NCBI GenBank assembly: GCA_963204785.1
Contig: CAUJHG010000080.1
Location: 19,543 to 83,542 of the forward strand
Length of the DNA stretch: 64,000 bases
Reading direction: 5' to 3'
Origin: Pseudomonadota bacterium
Lineage (GTDB): Bacteria > Pseudomonadota > Gammaproteobacteria > Burkholderiales > Burkholderiaceae_E
Position numbers and translations under genes: made by a program. Position 1 is the stretch's first letter. The number at the start of each line of letters is the position of its first letter. The notes under the pieces are model-generated. The model did no database searches. It saw only the letters and a list, made by a program, of their open reading frames with translations, and was not told where the DNA came from. Of this stretch, positions 42,893-53,057 are shown piece after piece.

Positions 42893-44995
42893 GTGGCCGA
42901 CGATCCGCTCGCCCGGTTCGCGCGCCTGGGAATCCGCCGCGAGCAGGACCTGCTGCTGCACCTGCCGCTGCGCTACCAGGACGAGACCCGCATCACGCCG
43001 ATCGCGGCGCTGCGCCCCGGGCAGCACGCGCAGGTCGAGGGCGAGGTCGCGCGCAGCGAGGTCACCGGCAGGGGCCGGCGGATGCTGGTGGCGGAACTGC
43101 GCGATGCCAGCGGCACGCTGGGGCTGCGCTTCCTGAACTTCTACGGCTCGCAGCTCGCGCAGCTCGCACCCGGCCGGCGCCTGCGGGTCTCGGGCGAGGT
43201 GCGCGGCGGCCTGCTCGGGCTCGAGATCGTCCACCCGCGCTATCGCCAGGTCGAGCCGGGCGAGCCACTGCCGACCCGCCTGACGCCGGTCTACCCGAGC
43301 GCGGCCGGGATCGGACAGGCAGCGCTGCGCGCCGCGGTGCGCAAGGCGCTGCGCGCGCACCCGTGGCCCGAGACGGTGCCGGCCGGGTGCCTGCGCGAGC
43401 TCGGCCTGCCCGCTGCGGCCGAGGCGCTTCGCTTCCTGCACGCACCGCCGGCGGATGCCGACCTGCACGCGCTCGAGGATCGCAGCGCTCCGGCCTGGCG
43501 ACGGCTGATCTTCGACGAGCTGCTTGCGCAGCAGCTCTCGCTGAAGCGCGCCCGTGCCGCGCGCGCCGAACGCAGCGCCCATCCCTTGCGCGAGGCGAGC
43601 GGCGTCGAGCGGCTGCGCGCGGCGCTGCCCTTCCGGCTGACCGCCGCGCAGGCGCGCGCCTGGAGCGAAGTGTCGGCGGATCTCGCCGCCGCCCAGCCGA
43701 TGAACCGCCTGGTGCAGGGGGATGTGGGCAGCGGCAAGACCGTGATCGCGGCGCTGGCGGCCGCGCAGACGATCGGCAGCGGGATGCAGGCGGCGCTGAT
43801 GGCGCCCACCGAGATCCTGGCCGAGCAGCACTTCGCCAAGCTCGGCCCCTGGATGGCGGCGATCGGCGCCCGGATCGACTGGCTGTCCAGTTCGCTCAAG
43901 GGCGCAGCGAAGCGCGCGGTGCGCGAGCGGGTCGCCGCCGGGGAGGTGGACCTGCTGGTGGGGACCCACGCGCTGATCGAGGACGCGGTGGTGTTTCCCC
44001 GTCTCGGGCTGGCGATCGTCGACGAGCAGCACCGCTTCGGGGTCGCGCAGCGGCTCGCGCTGCGCGGCAAGGGCGGGCCGCTGCCGCACCAGCTGATGAT
44101 GAGCGCGACGCCGATTCCGCGCACGCTGGCGATGACCTACTACGCGGACCTGGACGTGTCGGTGATCGACGAGCTGCCGCCGGGCCGCCGGCCGGTGCTG
44201 ACCCGGCTGGTGTCCGAGGCCCGTCGCGATGAGCTGATCGGGCGTGTGCGCGCAGCGGTCGCTGCCGGCCGGCAGGCCTACTGGGTCTGCCCGCTGATCG
44301 AAGAGGCCGGCGAGGAGGGCAGCGCAGTGCCGGCTCCTGGCGCCGGGGCTGCGCCGCCGGGCGCGCCTCGCGGCGCGCGCGCAGCGCGCGTGCGCCGCGA
44401 GGCGCTCGAACTGCAGACCGCGATCGACACCCACGCGCGGCTGTCGGAAGACCTTGCGCCGCTGTCGGTGGGACTGATCCACGGCCGGCTGCCGGGGGCG
44501 GAGAAGCAGGCAGTGATGGATGCGTTCACCCGCGGCGCGCTCGATGTGCTGGTCGCCACGACGGTGATCGAGGTCGGGGTCGACGTGCCGAACGCGTCGC
44601 TGATGGTGATCGAGCACGCCGAGCGCTTCGGGCTGGCGCAGCTGCACCAGCTGCGCGGACGCATCGGACGCGGCACTGCCGACAGCGTCTGTGTGCTGAT
44701 GTACCGGGCGCCGCTCTCGCCGACGGCGCGCGAGCGTCTGAAGACGATGTACGAGACCACCGACGGCTTCGAGATAGCCCGGCGCGACCTGGCGCTGCGC
44801 GGCCCCGGCCAGTTCCTGGGCGCGCGGCAGTCGGGTGTGGCGCTGCTGCGCCTTGCCGACCTGGAGCGCGACGCCGTGCTGGCCGAGGCGGCGCGCACCT
44901 GCGCCGCAGCAATGCTGTCGTCGGACCGGCAGGCCGAGATCGACGCGCACCTGGATCGCTGGATGGCCGGCCGCGAGGACTACCTGAAGGCCTGA
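42893..44995 (+). CDS. recG: ATP-dependent DNA helicase RecG
   Basis: A 700-residue RecG. The N-terminal wedge/OB domain (about 40-150) is followed by helicase motifs: I QGDVGSGKTVIA, Ia MAPTEILAEQHF, II VDEQHRFGVAQR, III MSATPIPRTLAMTYY, V VATTVIEVGVDVPNASLMVIEHAERFGLAQLHQLRGR and VI GRGTADSVCVLM, and the TRG region FEIARRDLALRGPGQFLGARQSG. RecG remodels stalled forks and R-loops. Between motifs IV and V there is an Ala/Pro/Gly-rich insert of about 35 residues (SAVPAPGAGAAPPGAP). The start is GTG 42893 with AGGGAG upstream. oxyR follows, a common beta-proteobacterial order. Confidence 0.95.
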   Translation: MADDPLARFARLGIRREQDLLLHLPLRYQDETRITPIAALRPGQHAQVEGEVARSEVTGRGRRMLVAELRDASGTLGLRFLNFYGSQLAQLAPGRRLRVSGEVRGGLLGLEIVHPRYRQVEPGEPLPTRLTPVYPSAAGIGQAALRAAVRKALRAHPWPETVPAGCLRELGLPAAAEALRFLHAPPADADLHALEDRSAPAWRRLIFDELLAQQLSLKRARAARAERSAHPLREASGVERLRAALPFRLTAAQARAWSEVSADLAAAQPMNRLVQGDVGSGKTVIAALAAAQTIGSGMQAALMAPTEILAEQHFAKLGPWMAAIGARIDWLSSSLKGAAKRAVRERVAAGEVDLLVGTHALIEDAVVFPRLGLAIVDEQHRFGVAQRLALRGKGGPLPHQLMMSATPIPRTLAMTYYADLDVSVIDELPPGRRPVLTRLVSEARRDELIGRVRAAVAAGRQAYWVCPLIEEAGEEGSAVPAPGAGAAPPGAPRGARAARVRREALELQTAIDTHARLSEDLAPLSVGLIHGRLPGAEKQAVMDAFTRGALDVLVATTVIEVGVDVPNASLMVIEHAERFGLAQLHQLRGRIGRGTADSVCVLMYRAPLSPTARERLKTMYETTDGFEIARRDLALRGPGQFLGARQSGVALLRLADLERDAVLAEAARTCAAAMLSSDRQAEIDAHLDRWMAGREDYLKA

Positions 44996-45087
44996 GCCCG
45001 AACGCCCTGGCGCCCGCACGGAGCCAGCGCGGCTGCCCGCCGGGACCGGGCGCAGGCCCGGGCGGGCGCTTGGTATCATCGACTGCC

Positions 45088-46032
45088 ATGACCCTGACCG
45101 AACTGAAGTACATCGTCGCGGTGGCGCGCGAGCGTCACTTCGGCCGCGCGGCAGAGGCCTGTTTCGTCAGCCAGCCGACGCTCTCGGTGGCCATCAGGAA
45201 GCTCGAGGACGAGCTCGGCGTCCAGCTCTTCGAGCGTGGCAGCACCGAGGTGTCGGTCACGCCCACCGGCCAGCAGATCGTCGAGCAGGCCCAGCGCGTG
45301 CTCGAGCAGACCAACGAGATCCGCGAGATCGCCCGGCAGGGAAAGGACCCGCTCTCCGGCGCGCTGCGCGTCGGTGTCATCTACACGATCGGCCCCTACC
45401 TGCTGCCCGGCCTGGTGCGCCGGATGATCGCGGACGCCCCCCAGATGCCGCTGGTGCTGCAGGAGAATTTCACGACCAAGCTGCTCGAGTCGCTGCGTCA
45501 GGGCGACCTGGACGTCGCGGTGCTCGCCGATCCCTTCCCCGACCAGGGCCTGATGACGCAGGCGGTCTACGACGAGAGTTTCGTGGTCGCGGTGCCGCGC
45601 GATCACCGCTGGGCCGGGCGCGCGTCGATCCGCTCCGAGGAACTCAAGCGCGAGACGATGCTGCTGCTGGGCACCGGCCACTGCTTTCGCGACCACGTCC
45701 TCGAGGTGTGTCCGGAGCTGTCACGCTTCTCGCAGGCCAGCGGCGGCATCCAGAAGACCTTCGAGGGCTCGTCCCTCGAGACGATCCGGCACATGGTCGC
45801 CTCGGGAATCGGCGTCACGGTGCTGCCGATGATGGCCAGGCCCGAGCCCTCCGAGGACAGCCTGCTCGTGTACGTTCCCTTCGAGCCGCCGGCGCCGCAG
45901 CGCCGCGTGTCGCTGGTCTGGCGCAAGAGCTTCCCGAGGCTGCCGGCGATCCAGGCGCTGCGCATGGGAATCCTGGCCGCGGGCCTGCGCGGTGTCACAC
46001 TGCTGCCTGACGCGACGCCCCAGTCCCACTGA
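45088..46032 (+). CDS. oxyR: Hydrogen peroxide-inducible transcriptional regulator OxyR
   Basis: A 314-residue LysR-type regulator. The N-terminal HTH is MTLTELKYIVAVARERHFGRA with SQPTLSVAIRKLEDELG as the recognition helix. The redox switch GHCFRDHVLEVC contains both cysteines, equivalent to Cys199 and Cys208 of E. coli OxyR, at the right spacing (C-x8-C). Disulfide formation by H2O2 turns on catalase and peroxiredoxin genes. The ATG at 45088 is the family start. It lies downstream of recG, as in Burkholderia. No catalase or ahpC gene is nearby. Confidence 0.95.
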   Translation: MTLTELKYIVAVARERHFGRAAEACFVSQPTLSVAIRKLEDELGVQLFERGSTEVSVTPTGQQIVEQAQRVLEQTNEIREIARQGKDPLSGALRVGVIYTIGPYLLPGLVRRMIADAPQMPLVLQENFTTKLLESLRQGDLDVAVLADPFPDQGLMTQAVYDESFVVAVPRDHRWAGRASIRSEELKRETMLLLGTGHCFRDHVLEVCPELSRFSQASGGIQKTFEGSSLETIRHMVASGIGVTVLPMMARPEPSEDSLLVYVPFEPPAPQRRVSLVWRKSFPRLPAIQALRMGILAAGLRGVTLLPDATPQSH

Positions 46033-46045
46033 ACCCCGATCCCCG

Positions 46046-46957
46046 ATGAACCGACCGCAATACATGACCGTGGACCAGACCATCGGCAGGACGCCGCTGG
46101 TCCGGCTCCAGCGCATCGACGCCGGGGAGAATGCGCGCCGTGGCAACGTGGTCCTCGGCAAGCTCGAGGGCAACAACCCCGCCGGATCGGTCAAGGACCG
46201 CCCCGCGCTTGCGATGATCGTGCGCGCCGAGGCGCGCGGCGAGATCCGCCCCGGCGACACGCTGATCGAGGCCACTTCGGGCAACACCGGAATCGGCCTG
46301 GCGATGGCTGCCGCGATCCGCGGCTACCGGATGGTGCTGATCATGCCGGACAACCTGTCGATCGAGCGCCGGCAGGCGATGAAGGCCTACGGCGCCGAGC
46401 TGATCCTGGTGCCGAAGTGCGAGGGAATGGAGGGCGCGCGCGACCTCGCCGACCGGATGCAGGCCGAGGGCAGGGGGCGGCTGCTCGACCAGTTCGCCAA
46501 CGACGACAACTGGGCGGCGCACTACGAGACCACCGGCGCCGAGATCTGGCAGGACACCGCCGGGCAGGTGACGCACTTCGTGTCCGCGATGGGCACCACC
46601 GGGACGATCACCGGAGTGTCGCGCTACCTGAAGGAGCGCAAGCCCGCGGTCACCATCGTCGGCGCGCAGCCCACCGACGGCTCGTCGATCCCCGGGATCC
46701 GCAAGTGGCAGCAGGCCTACCTGCCCAAGATCTACAGCCACGCGATCGTCGACCGGATCGAAGAGGTGGCCCAGTCGGACGCCGAGCAGATGGCGCGCAG
46801 GCTCGCGGCCGAGGAGGGCATCTTCGGCGGCATCTCGGCAGCCGGCGCCTGCTGCATCGCGCTGCGCATCGCGCGCGAGGTCGAGAACGCCACGATCGTG
46901 TTCGTGGTCTGCGACCGCGGAGATCGCTACCTGTCGACCGGCGTCTTCCCGGAGTGA
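46046..46957 (+). CDS. cysM: Cysteine synthase B (O-acetylserine sulfhydrylase)
   Basis: A 303-residue PLP enzyme. The PLP lysine lies in NNPAGSVKDRPAL (about residue 44), the phosphate-binding loop is EATSGNTGIGLAMA, and the glycine-rich loop VSAMGTTGTITGVSRYL follows. The sequence and length fit CysM better than CysK: the short N-terminus, IMPDNLSIERRQAMKAYGAEL, and an Arg-rich active-site region. CysM can use thiosulfate, which would link with the YeeE/YedE pair at 18.9 kb; this is inference. It follows oxyR by 13 bp in the same direction. Confidence 0.92.
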   Translation: MNRPQYMTVDQTIGRTPLVRLQRIDAGENARRGNVVLGKLEGNNPAGSVKDRPALAMIVRAEARGEIRPGDTLIEATSGNTGIGLAMAAAIRGYRMVLIMPDNLSIERRQAMKAYGAELILVPKCEGMEGARDLADRMQAEGRGRLLDQFANDDNWAAHYETTGAEIWQDTAGQVTHFVSAMGTTGTITGVSRYLKERKPAVTIVGAQPTDGSSIPGIRKWQQAYLPKIYSHAIVDRIEEVAQSDAEQMARRLAAEEGIFGGISAAGACCIALRIAREVENATIVFVVCDRGDRYLSTGVFPE

Positions 46958-46989
46958 GGCGCACGCCTCTCCCCGTTGGCGGGCGGGCC

Positions 46990-47895
46990 GTGAGCGCAGC
47001 CCCGGCCGTGCCGGCCCCGATCGCCCAGCGACCGACGCGCGGCATCCTGCTGTTCCTCGCGACGATCTGCTCGTTCGCGACGATGGAGGCGATCGTCAAG
47101 TGGCTGGCGCAGTCCTACCCGGTGCCGATGATCACCTGGGTGCGCTACCTGGTGCAGGTGCTGCTGATGCTCGCGCTGTACTGGCCGCGGATCGGACCGC
47201 GCCTGTTCGCGACCACGCGCCCGGGGATGCAGCTGCTGCGCGGGGCGGTGCTGGGGCTGTCCTCGCTGCTCTTCTTCACCGGCCTGGCCGGAATTCCGCT
47301 GGCGGAGGCGACCGCGATCTCCTCGATGACGCCGATCCTGGTCACGGTGCTCGCGGTGCGCCTGCTCGGCGAGCGCGCGCCGCGCGGGACCATGCTCGCC
47401 CTCGCGGCGAGCTTCTCGGGCGTGCTGCTGATCGTGCGCCCGGGCAGCGCAGTGTTCACCTGGAGTGCGCTGCTGCCGCTGGCCAGCGCGTTCTGCTATG
47501 CGGGCTACCAGCTGATGACCCGCCGGCTGGCGGGCGTCGATGACGGCGATGCGACCCTGTTCCTGGGTGCGCTGGTGGCCGCGGCGCTCCTGAGCCTGTT
47601 CGTTCCCTTCCACTGGAGCGCGCCGCGCAGCCTCGGCGACCTGGGGCTGCTGGTGGCGATCGGCGCGATCGGCGGGCTTGGGCACCTGACGCTGGTCAAG
47701 GCGCTGGAGACCGCGCCCGCGACGCTGCTGGCGCCCTTCGGCTACCTGCACCTGGTGGTCGCGCTGGGGCTTGGACTGCTGGTGTTCGGCAGCTTCCCGG
47801 ATGTGATCGCGCTCGCAGGGATCGCGCTGATCGTCGCCAGTGGCGTGGCGATGCTGGTGCGCAGCCGGATCACGGTCGTTCCGGTCGAGGACTGA
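46990..47895 (+). CDS. EamA-family (DMT superfamily) transporter
   Basis: A 301-residue protein with 10 predicted helices in two EamA repeats (about 15-150 and 160-290), with the repeat-type motif FFTGLAGIPLAEATAISSMTPIL and, in the second half, LTLVKALETAPATLLAPFGYLHLV. DMT proteins export amino acids, metabolites or drugs; the substrate is unknown. The start is set at GTG 46990 just before the first helix (RGILLFLATICSFATMEAI). It begins 32 bp after cysM and may be co-transcribed, which would suit a thiol or amino-acid exporter. It converges with the DUF808 gene. Confidence 0.82.
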   Translation: MSAAPAVPAPIAQRPTRGILLFLATICSFATMEAIVKWLAQSYPVPMITWVRYLVQVLLMLALYWPRIGPRLFATTRPGMQLLRGAVLGLSSLLFFTGLAGIPLAEATAISSMTPILVTVLAVRLLGERAPRGTMLALAASFSGVLLIVRPGSAVFTWSALLPLASAFCYAGYQLMTRRLAGVDDGDATLFLGALVAAALLSLFVPFHWSAPRSLGDLGLLVAIGAIGGLGHLTLVKALETAPATLLAPFGYLHLVVALGLGLLVFGSFPDVIALAGIALIVASGVAMLVRSRITVVPVED

Positions 47896-47988
47896 GCGAG
47901 CCCCTCCGATCCCGGGGAATTGCCGGCGGGCCGAGCGCAGCCACCGGCTGCGGGCCAGAATCCCGCGGGGTGCGGCGCAAGGTCGGAC

Positions 47989-48930
47989 TCAGGCGCCCCG
48001 TACCCTGCGAGCCAGCGTCAGCGTCGCCAGTGCCAGCGCGCCGGCGGCGACACCGACAGCGGCGTCGACCAGCATCGGCGTCACTGCGCCGAGCACGGTG
48101 CCCGCGCCCGGAATGCCCGCGGTGAGCGCCACGGCGCCTGCAGCGACCTGGTGCAGCCAGGGCAGGCCGTGCGTCAGGATGCCGCCGCCGACGAGGAACA
48201 TCGCCACGGTCCCCGCGACCGAAAGAGCCTTCATCAGCCGGGGGGCGGCGTTGAGGATCCCGCGGCCCAGGGCACGCAGGCTCGCTGCTCCGATGCCCTC
48301 GCCAGTGCGGCGGCTGAGATGCAGCCCGACATCGTCCAGCTTGACGATGCCCGCCACCAGCCCGTAGACGCCCACGGTCATGATCACCGCGATCGCCGCC
48401 AGGACGCTGACGCGGGTGGCGAAGGGCATCGCGGCCACGATGCCCAGCGCGATCGTGATGATCTCGGCCGAGAGGATGAAATCGGTGCGCACCGCGCCCC
48501 GGATCCGGGCTTTCTCGAAGGCTGCACCATCGACCGCGGCGTGCTCGACGGCCTTCGTCGAGGCCGCCGGATGCGCGCCGCCGGCGGACGCTACTGACGA
48601 CAGCCGGTGGGCGAGCTTCTCGAAGCCCTCGTAGCAGAGGAAGACCCCGCCCGCGATCAGCAGCGGCGTCACCGCCCAGGGCGCAAGCGCGCTCGTCGCC
48701 AGCGCTGCGGGAACGAGGATCGCCTTGTTGCGCAGGGAGCCCTTGGCCACTGCCCACACAACGGGCAGTTCGCGGTCCGCTGCGACACCGCTGACCTGCT
48801 GGGCGTTCAGCGCGAGATCGTCGCCGAGCACCCCGGCGGTCTTCTTCGTGGCGACCTTGGTCATCGCCGACACGTCGTCCAGGACGCTGGCGATGTCGTC
48901 GATCAGGGCAAGCAGGCTGGTTGCGGCCAT
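47989..48930 (-). CDS. DUF808 (YedI) family membrane protein
   Basis: A 313-residue inner-membrane protein of the DUF808 family. Features: the soluble N-terminus [39 protein letters not shown], about five helices, and [12 protein letters not shown], all typical. The function is unknown. The ATG at 48930 matches the family start and has AGGAA upstream. It lies 65 bp downstream of mltB on the same strand and may be the last gene of that operon. It converges with the EamA gene. Confidence 0.88.
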   Translation of the reverse strand: MAATSLLALIDDIASVLDDVSAMTKVATKKTAGVLGDDLALNAQQVSGVAADRELPVVWAVAKGSLRNKAILVPAALATSALAPWAVTPLLIAGGVFLCYEGFEKLAHRLSSVASAGGAHPAASTKAVEHAAVDGAAFEKARIRGAVRTDFILSAEIITIALGIVAAMPFATRVSVLAAIAVIMTVGVYGLVAGIVKLDDVGLHLSRRTGEGIGAASLRALGRGILNAAPRLMKALSVAGTVAMFLVGGGILTHGLPWLHQVAAGAVALTAGIPGAGTVLGAVTPMLVDAAVGVAAGALALATLTLARRVRGA

Positions 48931-48995
48931 CGGGGTGGTTCCTGGCGTCGATGCACGGGCAGCGTCGGCGCCTGCCGCGTGGCGGGCCGAGCTCG

Positions 48996-50054
48996 TCAGC
49001 GACCTGCGGCGAGCGCCTTCGAGAGCTCGATCACCGCCATCGCGTAGAAGCTCGAGCGGTTGTAGCGGGTGATCACGTAGAAGTTCCGCGCTCCCAGATA
49101 GTAGCTGGGCGGGGCGTCGGCATTGGGCAGATCCACCAGCGCCAGCAGCGTGTCCGGCGGGATCGCCTGCGGGCTGCCGACGCCGTGTGCAGCGAGCTCC
49201 TCGATCGTGAAGCGCGGTTCGATGCCGGCCTCGATCAGCTCGGCGATGCCGGCGTCGTGGGCGATGCTCGCGTCGAAGTGCGTCGGCTCGCCGCCCACCC
49301 AGCCGTGCTCGGCCAGGAAGCGCGCCACGCTGCCGATCGCGTCGACCGGACTGCGCTGCAGGTCGATGCGGCCGTCGCCGTCGAAGTCGATCGCATAGCG
49401 ACGGATGCTGCCCGGCATGAACTGTGGCAGGCCGATCGCGCCGGCGAAGGAGCCGCGCAGCTCCAGCGGGTTGCGCTGCTGCTCGCGCGCGTGCAGCAGG
49501 AACTGCTCGAGTTCCTCGCGGAAGAAGGCGGCGCGGCGCGGGTAGTCGAAGGCCAGCGTGCTCAGCGCGTCCAGGACGCGGAAGTCGCCGGTGACCCGGC
49601 CGTAGATGGTCTCCACGCCGATGATCGCGACCACGATCTCGGGCGGCACGCGCCACTGATCCTGTGCGCGCGCCAGCGCCGCCTCGTGGGTGCGCCAGAA
49701 GGCCAGGCCCTCGCGCACCCGCAGCGGATCCAGGAAGCGCGCGCGATAGGCCTCCCAGGAGCGCCGGAAGCCGGCCGCGGGAGGGGCGATCAGGCGCAGC
49801 ACGTCCGCGCTGCGCCGGGCCTGCCCGAACAGCGTGCGCAGCGATGCCGCGTCGAAGTCGTGGCGGGCGACCATCTCGTCGATGAATCCGGCGATCTCGG
49901 GGCGCCTGGCGTAATCCCCGTCTTCCGTTGCGCGCTTGCCGGCAGTCTCGACGCGGCGCTTCGCGTCCGCGGACGCGGGCGCCAGCGCGACCAGTGCAGC
50001 GCACAGGGAGATGATGGCGAGCAGGGCGATGGGGTGCTGGGTGGGGGAGTTCAA
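48996..50054 (-). CDS. mltB: Lytic murein transglycosylase B (TTG start)
   Basis: A 352-residue periplasmic enzyme that cuts the MurNAc-GlcNAc bond of peptidoglycan, forming anhydro ends. The catalytic Glu is in [16 protein letters not shown]; further MltB blocks are [35 protein letters not shown] and [24 protein letters not shown]. The N-terminus [29 protein letters not shown] is a signal sequence without a lipobox Cys in the usual place. The start is TTG: it overlaps the tgpA stop as TTGA, and no ATG exists before the mature protein. It lies at the end of the moxR-DUF58-tgpA unit. Confidence 0.9.
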   Translation of the reverse strand: MNSPTQHPIALLAIISLCAALVALAPASADAKRRVETAGKRATEDGDYARRPEIAGFIDEMVARHDFDAASLRTLFGQARRSADVLRLIAPPAAGFRRSWEAYRARFLDPLRVREGLAFWRTHEAALARAQDQWRVPPEIVVAIIGVETIYGRVTGDFRVLDALSTLAFDYPRRAAFFREELEQFLLHAREQQRNPLELRGSFAGAIGLPQFMPGSIRRYAIDFDGDGRIDLQRSPVDAIGSVARFLAEHGWVGGEPTHFDASIAHDAGIAELIEAGIEPRFTIEELAAHGVGSPQAIPPDTLLALVDLPNADAPPSYYLGARNFYVITRYNRSSFYAMAVIELSKALAAGR

Positions 50055-52081
50055 GGCCGGAACGCGTGCACGAGGGAGCGCAAGTGTCGCACGTGCCTGC
50101 CTGTGGACGGGGTGTCGGCCCCGTAGCGCAGCAGGTTGTAGAGCGCGACGATCGCGCGGGCCCGCTGCGCGGCTTCGGGCGCCAGCGTGCGCTCGGCGCG
50201 CGCGAGCAGGCGGTGCGAGGTCTCGTGCGGCGCACGGTCGATCCCGGCGGCGGCGAGCCGCTGGCAGAACTCGGCATAGCAGCGCGCCACGGGGTCCTTC
50301 GCACGGCGCGGGTGCAGCGTCAGCAGCGCGACCCCGCCGATCAGCAGTGCGAGCCCGCCAGCGAGCACGCCGAGCAGCCCCTGCCAGTCGAGGCCGAGGC
50401 CGAGGCTCTCGAGCAGCCGGCGCTGGCGGGAGTGGTCGTAGGAGAGCACCCACTGGCGCCAGGCGTTGCCCAGCGCCTCGAAGTTGAAGCGAAGGCTCTC
50501 CAGCAGCGGCAGGTCGACTCCGGCGATCTGCCCGGTCATGCGGAAGGCGCGGCTGCCACGCTCGATGCGCTCGGGCGCGATCGCGGCGGTCGGGTCGACG
50601 CGCACCCAGCCCCGGCCCTCGAACCAGACCTCGGCCCAGGCGTGCGCGTCGGCCTGGCGCACCACCCAGTAGCCGTCGACGGGGTTGCGCTCGCCGCCCT
50701 GGTAGCCGGTGACCACGCGCGCCGGAATCCCGAGTTCGCGCATCAGCACGACCAGCGCACCGGCGTAGTGCTCGCAGAAGCCCGCGCGTGACCCGAAGAG
50801 GAAGTCGTCGACCCCGTCGCGGCCCAGCAGCGGCGGCTGCAGCGTGTACCGGAACGGCGCTGAGCCGAACATCGCGAGCGCGCGCTGCAGGTGCGCCTGC
50901 GGCCCTTCGGACGCGGCCGCCTCGTCGCGCCAGCGGCGCGCCAGCTCCCGAGTACGCGGGTTGAAGCCTTCGGGAAGGCGCAGCCAGTTGGCCAGGCTTG
51001 CGGGAGTCTCGTTCAGCCCGACGCGGAACTCGGTCTGCGACTCGAGGTGGTAGCGCAGCCGCTGCGTGACCGGTGTGCGCGACATCAGCAGCATGTCGGG
51101 CATCAGCAGCGCGCTCCCGCCGGGCAACTGGTCGACGCGCACCGGCGCCTCCAGCGCGAAGAGCCAGGGGCGGTCGTTCGGCTCGAGCGTGACCGTGTAG
51201 CCGAGAGTCGAGGCGGGGTCGCCCTGCACGCTCGTCAGCGGCAGCGGCGCGGCGGTGCGCCCCAGCGGCTTCCAGGTGCGTCCGTCGAACTCGCCGAAGA
51301 CCGGGCCGCGCCAGTACATCGCTGCCGGCGCCGGGGCCTCGGTGTCGAACAGCACCCGGAACGCGACCGCCTCGGATTGCGTCAGCTTCGAGATCTGTCC
51401 CGGGCTCATCGACTCCGACAGCCCGGTGCCGCCGCTGTGCGCGTCCTCGGGCAGGCCCCAGAGCGGCCCCTGGATCCGCGGGAAGAGGAGGAACATCAGC
51501 ACCGCGATAGGCATCGCCTGCAGCAGGATGCTGCCCGCGGTCCGGAAACGGCGCACGACCGGCTGCTCGTGCTCGCCGAACTGCATCGTCAGCATGGCCG
51601 CCAGCAGCGCGAGCACCGCAAGCGCGGTGAGCGCCCCGGTCAGCATCGACTGCGAGTGGAAGAAGGCGGTGAGCAGCAGGAAGAAGCACAGGAAGATCAC
51701 CACGAACAGGTCGCGACGCGCCCGCATCTCCATCAGCTTCAGGCCGAGGAAGAGCACCAGCAGCGCCACGCCGGGTTCGCGCCCCAGCAGGGTGCCGTAG
51801 TGCGCGAACACGGCTGCCGTGCAGGCGAGCGAGGCCACCCAGCGCACCGAGTCGCGCGGCAGCCAGCGCCCGGACATCACCAGGCCGAAGCGCCAGAGGA
51901 AGAGGATGCCGAAGCCCGCCGAGATCCACCACGGCAGGTAGGCAATGTGCGGCAGCACGGCGAGCAGGATCGCGCCCATCAGGAACAGGGTGTCGCGCCG
52001 CTCGCGTTCCCACTGCTCGCCGAGGCGTCCGCCCAGGGCCTGGAGCGAGTGTCGCAGCGCCTTGCGCGCGGGCAGCGCCAC
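50051..52081 (-). CDS. tgpA: TgpA-type membrane transglutaminase (DUF3488)
   Basis: A 676-residue membrane protein. About six helices (residues 30-180) come first, then a periplasmic transglutaminase-like domain with a full triad: Cys in [20 protein letters not shown], His in [14 protein letters not shown] and Asp in VRVDPTAA. One more helix ([20 protein letters not shown]) and a cytoplasmic tail follow. TgpA of Pseudomonas aeruginosa is essential and acts at the cell envelope. The start is GTG 52081, one base after the DUF58 stop and 6 nt after a perfect GGAGG; the frame from 52141 would overlap DUF58 by 59 bp. The moxR-DUF58-tgpA order is the standard cluster. Confidence 0.92.
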   Translation of the reverse strand: MALPARKALRHSLQALGGRLGEQWERERRDTLFLMGAILLAVLPHIAYLPWWISAGFGILFLWRFGLVMSGRWLPRDSVRWVASLACTAAVFAHYGTLLGREPGVALLVLFLGLKLMEMRARRDLFVVIFLCFFLLLTAFFHSQSMLTGALTALAVLALLAAMLTMQFGEHEQPVVRRFRTAGSILLQAMPIAVLMFLLFPRIQGPLWGLPEDAHSGGTGLSESMSPGQISKLTQSEAVAFRVLFDTEAPAPAAMYWRGPVFGEFDGRTWKPLGRTAAPLPLTSVQGDPASTLGYTVTLEPNDRPWLFALEAPVRVDQLPGGSALLMPDMLLMSRTPVTQRLRYHLESQTEFRVGLNETPASLANWLRLPEGFNPRTRELARRWRDEAAASEGPQAHLQRALAMFGSAPFRYTLQPPLLGRDGVDDFLFGSRAGFCEHYAGALVVLMRELGIPARVVTGYQGGERNPVDGYWVVRQADAHAWAEVWFEGRGWVRVDPTAAIAPERIERGSRAFRMTGQIAGVDLPLLESLRFNFEALGNAWRQWVLSYDHSRQRRLLESLGLGLDWQGLLGVLAGGLALLIGGVALLTLHPRRAKDPVARCYAEFCQRLAAAGIDRAPHETSHRLLARAERTLAPEAAQRARAIVALYNLLRYGADTPSTGRHVRHLRSLVHAFRP

Positions 52082-52082
52082 C

Positions 52083-53045
52083 TCAGGCCTCCAGCACCGC
52101 GAGCGCCTCCAGGCAGCGCGCGCGGTGCTCCGGGCCGGCATCCGCGTCGATCGAGCGGCCGGGAAGCACCAGCGCCCAGCGTGTGGCGGACGTGTCGGCG
52201 TCCAGCACCCAGCGGGTCAGTCGCGAGATCCTCGCCTCGGGGTCCATCTGCGCAGGCAGGGCGTGCCAGTCCAGGCGCAGGTCACCCCGGTCGCCGCCGC
52301 CGAACTCCTTGGTCAGCAGCTCGTCGGACGCGGTGCGCGCCATCGCCTTCCAGGCGATCCGGCGGGGCGAATCGCCCGGCCGATAGGGGCGGATCGCCGC
52401 GACGTCCTCCTCGCCGCCGGCGCTGCCCCGTGCGTCGCCGGCAAGCGTGAAGGTCTCGGGCAGCGGTGCCGCAGGCGTCTCGGGGGCCGGATACACGAGC
52501 ACCCGGAGTCCGGGGTGCCACCATGCCCAGGCACGCCAGAGGCCCAGCGGCCAGGTGGTCCAGACCGAGACCCGGGGCAGCTCCAGCCAGCCGCGGCGCA
52601 CGGTCGGCACCGCGATGCGCACGGTCTGCTCGGCGCCCGGCGTGAGGTCGGCGATCTCGTGGCGCAGCATCCCGGCGCTGGCCAGCCGGATCGCGAAGCG
52701 TTCGCCGCGCCCGGGGTTGGCGAGCTGCAGGCTGAACTCGGCCGGCTGTCCCGCGAAGACCGGTTCTGCGCGTCCGGGGCGCAGCACCAGCGATGCGAGG
52801 TTGCGGAAGGCATGCAGCATCGCCACCACGGCAACCGCGCCGAGCAGGAAGGTGAGCATGAAGCCCAGCGACAGCGCGTAGTTGATCGATGCGACCAGCA
52901 TCGTGAGCAGCACCAGCGCGTAGAGCATTCCCGGCCGGCTGGGCAGCACGTAGACGTTGCGATGCGTCAGGCGCAGCTCGCCCCGCCGGGTACGCCTGCG
53001 GTCCGCGACCCAGCGCGACAGCCGTTCCAGGGGCAGGGCGGTCAC
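52083..53045 (-). CDS. DUF58 domain protein
   Basis: A 320-residue membrane-associated protein. It has two helices near the N-terminus (MLYALVLLTMLVASINYALS and GFMLTFLLGAVAVVAML), a beta-rich part, and the DUF58 block DVAAIRPYRPGDSPRRIAWKAMART (about residues 213-237), related to vWA-like folds. DUF58 proteins are encoded with MoxR ATPases and transglutaminases and are thought to work with them in assembling or activating envelope complexes. It starts 12 bp after moxR. Confidence 0.9.
   Translation of the reverse strand: MTALPLERLSRWVADRRRTRRGELRLTHRNVYVLPSRPGMLYALVLLTMLVASINYALSLGFMLTFLLGAVAVVAMLHAFRNLASLVLRPGRAEPVFAGQPAEFSLQLANPGRGERFAIRLASAGMLRHEIADLTPGAEQTVRIAVPTVRRGWLELPRVSVWTTWPLGLWRAWAWWHPGLRVLVYPAPETPAAPLPETFTLAGDARGSAGGEEDVAAIRPYRPGDSPRRIAWKAMARTASDELLTKEFGGGDRGDLRLDWHALPAQMDPEARISRLTRWVLDADTSATRWALVLPGRSIDADAGPEHRARCLEALAVLEA
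52088..52092 (-). promoter_or_regulatory. Ribosome binding site deciding the tgpA start
   Basis: GGAGG on the minus strand, overlapping the end of the DUF58 gene, lies 6 nt before GTG 52081. It makes this GTG much better supported than the upstream start at 52141. Confidence 0.7.
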
Positions 53046-53057
53046 GCCGGTCCTCGC

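Noticed and set aside
48996..52013. 1005-codon minus-strand frame
   Set aside because: Only its last 352 codons (mltB) are real; the rest is an out-of-frame reading of tgpA.
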